DNA of 64,000 nt. Source: Tepidanaerobacteraceae bacterium (GTDB lineage: Bacteria > Bacillota > Thermosediminibacteria > Thermosediminibacterales > Tepidanaerobacteraceae). Shown here one piece after another: positions 60,510 through 64,000 of this stretch. The notes beneath the pieces are model-generated. The model was not told the DNA's origin. It made no database searches and worked only from the letters and a program-made list of their open reading frames with translations. The stretch's first letter is position 1; every line of letters begins with the position of its first letter. Both the position numbers and the translations under genes were made by a program. The DNA lies in contig JANLFP010000004.1 of NCBI GenBank assembly GCA_024655905.1, forward strand, positions 145,643 through 209,642, given 5' to 3'.

Positions 60510-60896
60510 TCAGGGAAGTATTTTAATAATAAGGTCCAAAACCGCCATTAAAATAGGCAGTGATAGTAGCAATATCATTATTTTTGCTGCAAATTCAATT
60601 TTAGAAGCTGTAGAAGAAGACCCAGCATCTCTGCATATCTGAGCTCCAAACTCCGCTACATAAGCTATGCCGATTATTTTTAACACTGATGACATGTATA
60701 TCATGTCAATATTTGCTTTCTGTGCTAGGGTCTTTAAAACGTCAACTACTGATATGATCTTTCCGAGCATGAGCAAAAATATGATGGCACCTATTGCGAT
60801 ACTGATTTGGATTCCTATTTCCGGCTTGTCTTCCTTAAGAAGAACTATAAGAATTGTAGCAACAAGGCCTATGCTAACAATTTGGACAATTTCCAT
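60510..60896 (-). CDS. spoIIIAD: Stage III sporulation protein AD
   Basis: 128 residues, four membrane helices; pattern VLKIIGIAYVAEFGAQICRDAG is family specific (quoted in part: GIAYVAEFGAQICRDAG). Confidence 0.95.
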   Translation of the reverse strand: MEIVQIVSIGLVATILIVLLKEDKPEIGIQISIAIGAIIFLLMLGKIISVVDVLKTLAQKANIDMIYMSSVLKIIGIAYVAEFGAQICRDAGSSSTASKIEFAAKIMILLLSLPILMAVLDLIIKILP

Positions 60897-60908
60897 TCAA
60901 GAATCCTC

Positions 60909-61115
60909 CTAATATAACTGGAACATTGTCTTTACGTTTGAAAACAGCTGGCTTATCAGCTGAATTACCATCATCAAAACAATTACTACTCCAACAAGCG
61001 TAGTCATCTGAGCCTGCTCTTTTCTTCCAGCTTCATCCAATACCTTGCTCAATATGGATATTACAATTCCTATCCCTGCAATCTTAAACAAAATATCAAC
61101 GTCCAATTTCAACAC
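60909..61115 (-). CDS. spoIIIAC: Stage III sporulation protein AC
   Basis: 68 residues, two membrane helices (FKIAGIGIVISILSKVL; MTTLVGVVIVLMMVI). Confidence 0.95.
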   Translation of the reverse strand: MLKLDVDILFKIAGIGIVISILSKVLDEAGRKEQAQMTTLVGVVIVLMMVIQLISQLFSNVKTMFQLY

Positions 61116-61125
61116 TCCTTCAAGC

Positions 61126-61647
61126 CTAGCATAATAATAAGAACACCATTATTCCCGATAAAACTCCAAGATATTTCCACATCTTCTCATTTTTTTGCTT
61201 TTCTTCCACAGCAGCAGTTTCCTGTTGATGGAGCCGAGTTAGGGTCATTTTTATATTTTTTATTTGGTCCTGTAGATCTGTAGCCCCTAAATATTTTCCA
61301 AAGTTTGTTAATATTTTAATATCCTCATTGTTTAAGTTTGAATCAAAGATAAAGCCTTTCAAAGCTTTTTCCCACGCCTCATCTGCTGTATAACCGGACC
61401 CATCGGAAATATATTTCATTGTATTCAAAAAAAGCTTTGAAACTTCCTTATCACCTTTTTGTACAATATTTCTCAGAGCTTCTGGCAGCGGGGAATGACC
61501 ATAATTAATCTCAGTTTCCAACATGGATATTGTTGCTTGAAGGCTCTTCAATATTTGGAGCCTTTTTTGATAATATCCAGCTATTATGAAGCCTATCATG
61601 CTGCAAGAAATAATAACCATCAAACCTCCTGAAAACTTAAAAAACAT
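61126..61647 (-). CDS. spoIIIAB: Stage III sporulation protein AB
   Basis: 173 residues from ATG 61647 (GGGTGG upstream). Membrane helix at both ends, GspF-like helical domain between; pairs with the SpoIIIAA ATPase. Confidence 0.93.
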   Translation of the reverse strand: MFFKFSGGLMVIISCSMIGFIIAGYYQKRLQILKSLQATISMLETEINYGHSPLPEALRNIVQKGDKEVSKLFLNTMKYISDGSGYTADEAWEKALKGFIFDSNLNNEDIKILTNFGKYLGATDLQDQIKNIKMTLTRLHQQETAAVEEKQKNEKMWKYLGVLSGIMVFLLLC

Positions 61648-62665
61648 ATGAAGCCACCCTTTCATTCTTATTGAAATAAATATCGTTTAAACTATCGCCA
61701 TCAATAACTTTTTCCAGGCTTCCAACACCGGCACTGAAACCCAGAATAATGTATCTTTTAAAAAAACGACCGTATATTAATTTCTTTATAGTAGGTCTTT
61801 TCTTTAAATCTTCAATATCATTTCCATGGATTGTAGTTATTATTGAAACTCCAGCATTAATTGTATCTTCAATGGCTTTAACATCCTCCGGTCTTCCAAT
61901 TTCATCCGTAGCTATTATTTCCGGAGACATTGACCTTAAAAGCATCATTATGCCTTGAGCCTTGGGACAACCCTCTAGAACATCCGTTCTAAGACCGATA
62001 TCGTTTTGCGGGACTCCATTATGGCAACAGGCAATTTCACATCTTTCATCCACAAGACCGACTTTGAACCCTTTTATGTCAAGCTTTTCTATCCCTGAGC
62101 TCAACTGCCTTATCAAATCTCTCAACAAAGTGGTCTTACCCGCGCCAGGCGGAGATAAAATGAGGGTATTATATATTCCGAATTTTCCATCGACAATGAA
62201 GGGCAACGCTTTGTCTGCCGCTCCAATTATTTCCCGAGCTATTCTGATATTAAATGAAGTTATTGATTTTATGGTTTTTACTGTACCACCTTCGAGAATC
62301 ACTTTCCCTGCGATTCCTACCCTGTGCCCTCCTGGAAGAGTGATGTATCCGCTTTTCAACTCTTCTTCAACTGCATAAATTGATCCCTGACAAATTAATT
62401 GAAATGTTTTATCCATATCATCATTTGATACAATATAAACATTTTCATATTTATCCGTTAATTTTCCGTCAACGGTTACCATAAAATCCTTTCCACCGAA
62501 GCAAAGCATAAGGGGTTTCAAACGCCTTAATCTTATCTCTTCAGGATAATCTGGGAAATTGTGTGCAATACTATTCAATAATTGTCTTAAAGGGAAATAA
62601 AGAAATGGATAAATTTCCAATTCGAGAAGTTCTCTTATTTTTTTATCTTTAGTATTTTTTCCCAT
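61637..62665 (-). CDS. spoIIIAA: Stage III sporulation protein AA (ATPase)
   Basis: 342 residues from ATG 62665 (GGGAGG upstream). Secretion-type ATPase: Walker A SPPGAGKTTLLRDLI, Walker B EIIATDEIGRPEDV. Powers the SpoIIIA channel; first gene of the operon AA to AH, all present and in order. Confidence 0.95.
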   Translation of the reverse strand: MGKNTKDKKIRELLELEIYPFLYFPLRQLLNSIAHNFPDYPEEIRLRRLKPLMLCFGGKDFMVTVDGKLTDKYENVYIVSNDDMDKTFQLICQGSIYAVEEELKSGYITLPGGHRVGIAGKVILEGGTVKTIKSITSFNIRIAREIIGAADKALPFIVDGKFGIYNTLILSPPGAGKTTLLRDLIRQLSSGIEKLDIKGFKVGLVDERCEIACCHNGVPQNDIGLRTDVLEGCPKAQGIMMLLRSMSPEIIATDEIGRPEDVKAIEDTINAGVSIITTIHGNDIEDLKKRPTIKKLIYGRFFKRYIILGFSAGVGSLEKVIDGDSLNDIYFNKNERVASYVF

Positions 62666-62723
62666 ATTCTTGTCCTCCCTTTTTATAAATTTATATTTAA
62701 TAGTCTTCTTTATTATGACATGG

Positions 62724-62762
62724 TACAAAAAATAAAAAAGAGAGTTTTTGCAAACCCTCTTT
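62724..62762 (-). terminator. Rho-independent terminator before spoIIIAA
   Basis: AAAGAGGGTTT with AAACTCTCTTT (11 bp, one G-U), 4-nt loop and TTTTTTATTTTTT on the minus strand; isolates the sporulation operon from the efp unit. Confidence 0.88.
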
Positions 62763-62768
62763 TTAAAG

Positions 62769-63224
62769 TTAATCTAAATCCTTTTGTGCTCGATGTACAT
62801 CAATAATAACTTTACAGTTTGGACATTCAGCCTTCCCATCTTTGCCCACTAGATTTTCATCGATATAAACCGTTTCTTTGCATTCGGGGCATTCCACCTC
62901 TAAGAAATCATCATCGTCAAAAACTAGGTCATCTTCATCATCTTCATCATAAAACTCTTCATCATCATCTTCATCATAATACTCTTCATCATCCTCGTCT
63001 TCATCACCATAATAATCCTCTTCCAACTCGCCTAAATCCTCATCGATGCTTTCAAGATACTCTTGATTTTCCATTACTTTGTCTTCAAGGTCATCAAGCG
63101 CTTCACCCATCTCCATCAAGACATTTATGATTTCCATCATCAGTTTCTTTTCTCTAGAATCAGAAAGTTCCATACCATCTGCAAGACCTTTCACATAGGA
63201 AATTTTTGACTTAAAATCACTCAT
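62769..63224 (-). CDS. CD1247-type protein: helical N-terminus, acidic linker, zinc ribbon
   Basis: 151 residues. Helical residues 1-65, then about 45 residues almost only Asp, Glu and Tyr (EDEDDEEYYDEDDDEEF), then a zinc ribbon with CPEC and CPNC. The N-terminal domain is known from Clostridia (CD1247 family) without function. Lies between efp and spoIIIAA. Confidence 0.85.
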   Translation of the reverse strand: MSDFKSKISYVKGLADGMELSDSREKKLMMEIINVLMEMGEALDDLEDKVMENQEYLESIDEDLGELEEDYYGDEDEDDEEYYDEDDDEEFYDEDDEDDLVFDDDDFLEVECPECKETVYIDENLVGKDGKAECPNCKVIIDVHRAQKDLD

Positions 63225-63244
63225 TTTGCTTACCTCCTCTTGAA

Positions 63245-63802
63245 TTATACTCTGCTTAAATACTCACCTGTTCGGGTATCTACTCTTATGATATCGCCTT
63301 TATTGATAAAAAGGGGAACCTGCACTACCGCACCTGTTTCCAGGGTGGCGGGTTTTGAACCTCCAGTTGCAGTATCGCCCTTGAAGCCCGGTTCTGTTTC
63401 AACGATCTGAAGTTCTACAAAAGTAGGAAGTTCAATTCCAATGGTCACGCCTTCGTAAAACATGACCATAACTTCCATATTTTCTTTTAAATATTTTATA
63501 GAATCCCCTAATTGCTCTTTATTTAAAGGTATCTGTTCAAAAGTTTGGGTATCCATAAAATAATAAGTGTCCCCGCTTTCATACAGATACTGCATGGTCT
63601 TTCGCTCTATTACTGCGCGGCTGAGTTTTTCACCGGCTCTAAAGTTTCTTTCAAAAACCTGCCCGGTTTTAACATTCTTTATCTTGGTTCTTACAAAAGC
63701 TGCCCCCTTACCGGGTTTTACATGCTGAAAATCCACTACCATGAATACATCTCCATCAATTTCTACGGTTATACCTGTCCTTAAATCATTTGTAGAAATC
63801 AT
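63245..63802 (-). CDS. efp: Elongation factor P
   Basis: 185 residues, three beta-barrel domains. The loop [15 protein letters not shown] near residue 29-43 holds the conserved tip residue (Lys32) that reaches the peptidyl transferase centre to relieve proline stalling. GGAGG site before the ATG. A usual neighbour is spoIIIAA in Firmicutes. Confidence 0.97.
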   Translation of the reverse strand: MISTNDLRTGITVEIDGDVFMVVDFQHVKPGKGAAFVRTKIKNVKTGQVFERNFRAGEKLSRAVIERKTMQYLYESGDTYYFMDTQTFEQIPLNKEQLGDSIKYLKENMEVMVMFYEGVTIGIELPTFVELQIVETEPGFKGDTATGGSKPATLETGAVVQVPLFINKGDIIRVDTRTGEYLSRV

Positions 63803-64000
63803 TCCAAAATACCTCCTAAAATGCTAATTGAAATAATAATTGTTAGCCTTATTGGGTTTAAATATCAACCATTTCGATTTATAACAACCATATCCTCTAT
63901 CATTCATTAAAACCGCCGTGATTTTCTATGTATATGACCTGTTTTTTAACAAACTTTCTAAGCTGCTCTATTTACATCTTTCCCTAAAAGCCTTGATTTT

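Noticed and set aside
62930-63010. Repetitive GATGATGAA-type sequence that could be mistaken for a tandem repeat or CRISPR
   Set aside because: It is the coding sequence of the Asp/Glu/Tyr linker of the CD1247-type protein; no spacers or regular repeat units.
63803-64000. Possible gene end or small ORF upstream of efp
   Set aside because: A few short frames exist, including a 27-codon one, but none has a convincing ribosome site or recognisable product; only the efp leader can be supported.

Overview
The window is an AT-rich stretch of a spore-forming, anaerobic-type Firmicute chromosome. The evidence is an intact spo0A/spoIVB pair, a spoIIA-sigF operon, spoVAC-AD-AE, spoIIM, gerW and a complete spoIIIAA-AH operon, together with class Clostridia traits: an IspH-S1 fusion, AmaP/Asp23, an OLE RNA and 2-hydroxyacyl-CoA dehydratase activase genes. 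A thermophilic or syntrophic lineage near Thermoanaerobacterales/Thermosediminibacterales is my guess from gene content; no 16S or other marker is present to prove it. Apart from one 42-codon ORF near 45.2 kb, every gene lies on the minus strand, so the text below reads from right to left in transcription order.

Right part (64.0 to 37.3 kb) is core chromosome: efp, a CD1247-type acidic zinc-ribbon protein, spoIIIAA-AH, the Asp23/AmaP/DUF2273 envelope module, nusB-xseA-xseB-ispA, then an OLE RNA of about 600 nt with its partner oapA, then tlyA, a membrane-anchored PD-(D/E)xK protein, nadK, argR, recN, spoIVB and spo0A. nudF, spoIIM, xerD, deoB, a purine nucleoside phosphorylase, dacF-spoIIAA-spoIIAB-sigF, a dodecin and spoVA follow. 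Good sigma-H promoter matches stand in front of both spo0A and spoIIAA.

Middle part (37.3 to 25.2 kb): spoVA genes, a trio of acyl-CoA dehydratase activase-type genes, lysA under a lysine riboswitch with two nearly identical tandem terminators, a site-2 protease, scpA-scpB, ytfI-gerW, a MazG-like protein and a second D-Ala-D-Ala carboxypeptidase.

Accessory part (25.1 to 12.4 kb): a cluster that looks like an uncharacterised amino-acid (or amine) utilisation system. It holds a RidA-like protein, a fold-type-I PLP enzyme, two paralogous FAD proteins with cysteine motifs, an Fe-S/FAD reductase, a permease, an HTH-FCD regulator, an NAD(P)-binding dehydrogenase, a P-loop NTPase and a two-gene cobalamin mutase. 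By eye the mutase is related to lysine 5,6-/ornithine 4,5-aminomutase, but its domains are redistributed: a separate 74-residue dimerisation domain, then a Rossmann-TIM-barrel fusion that lacks the PLP-lysine segment. The same palindrome, CTCATC-N3-GATGAG, stands directly before the two candidate operon heads, which suggests one local regulon. This is the best candidate in the window for an undescribed system.

Left part (12.4 to 0 kb): rluB-like, a GNAT protein, a polyamine operon (speE-speB, followed by an orphan FecE-type ATPase with an extra C-terminal domain), then aroH, cmk, plsC, ispH-S1 and fni, a separate speD preceded by a three-codon upstream ORF, and the 5' part of cheR running off the left edge.
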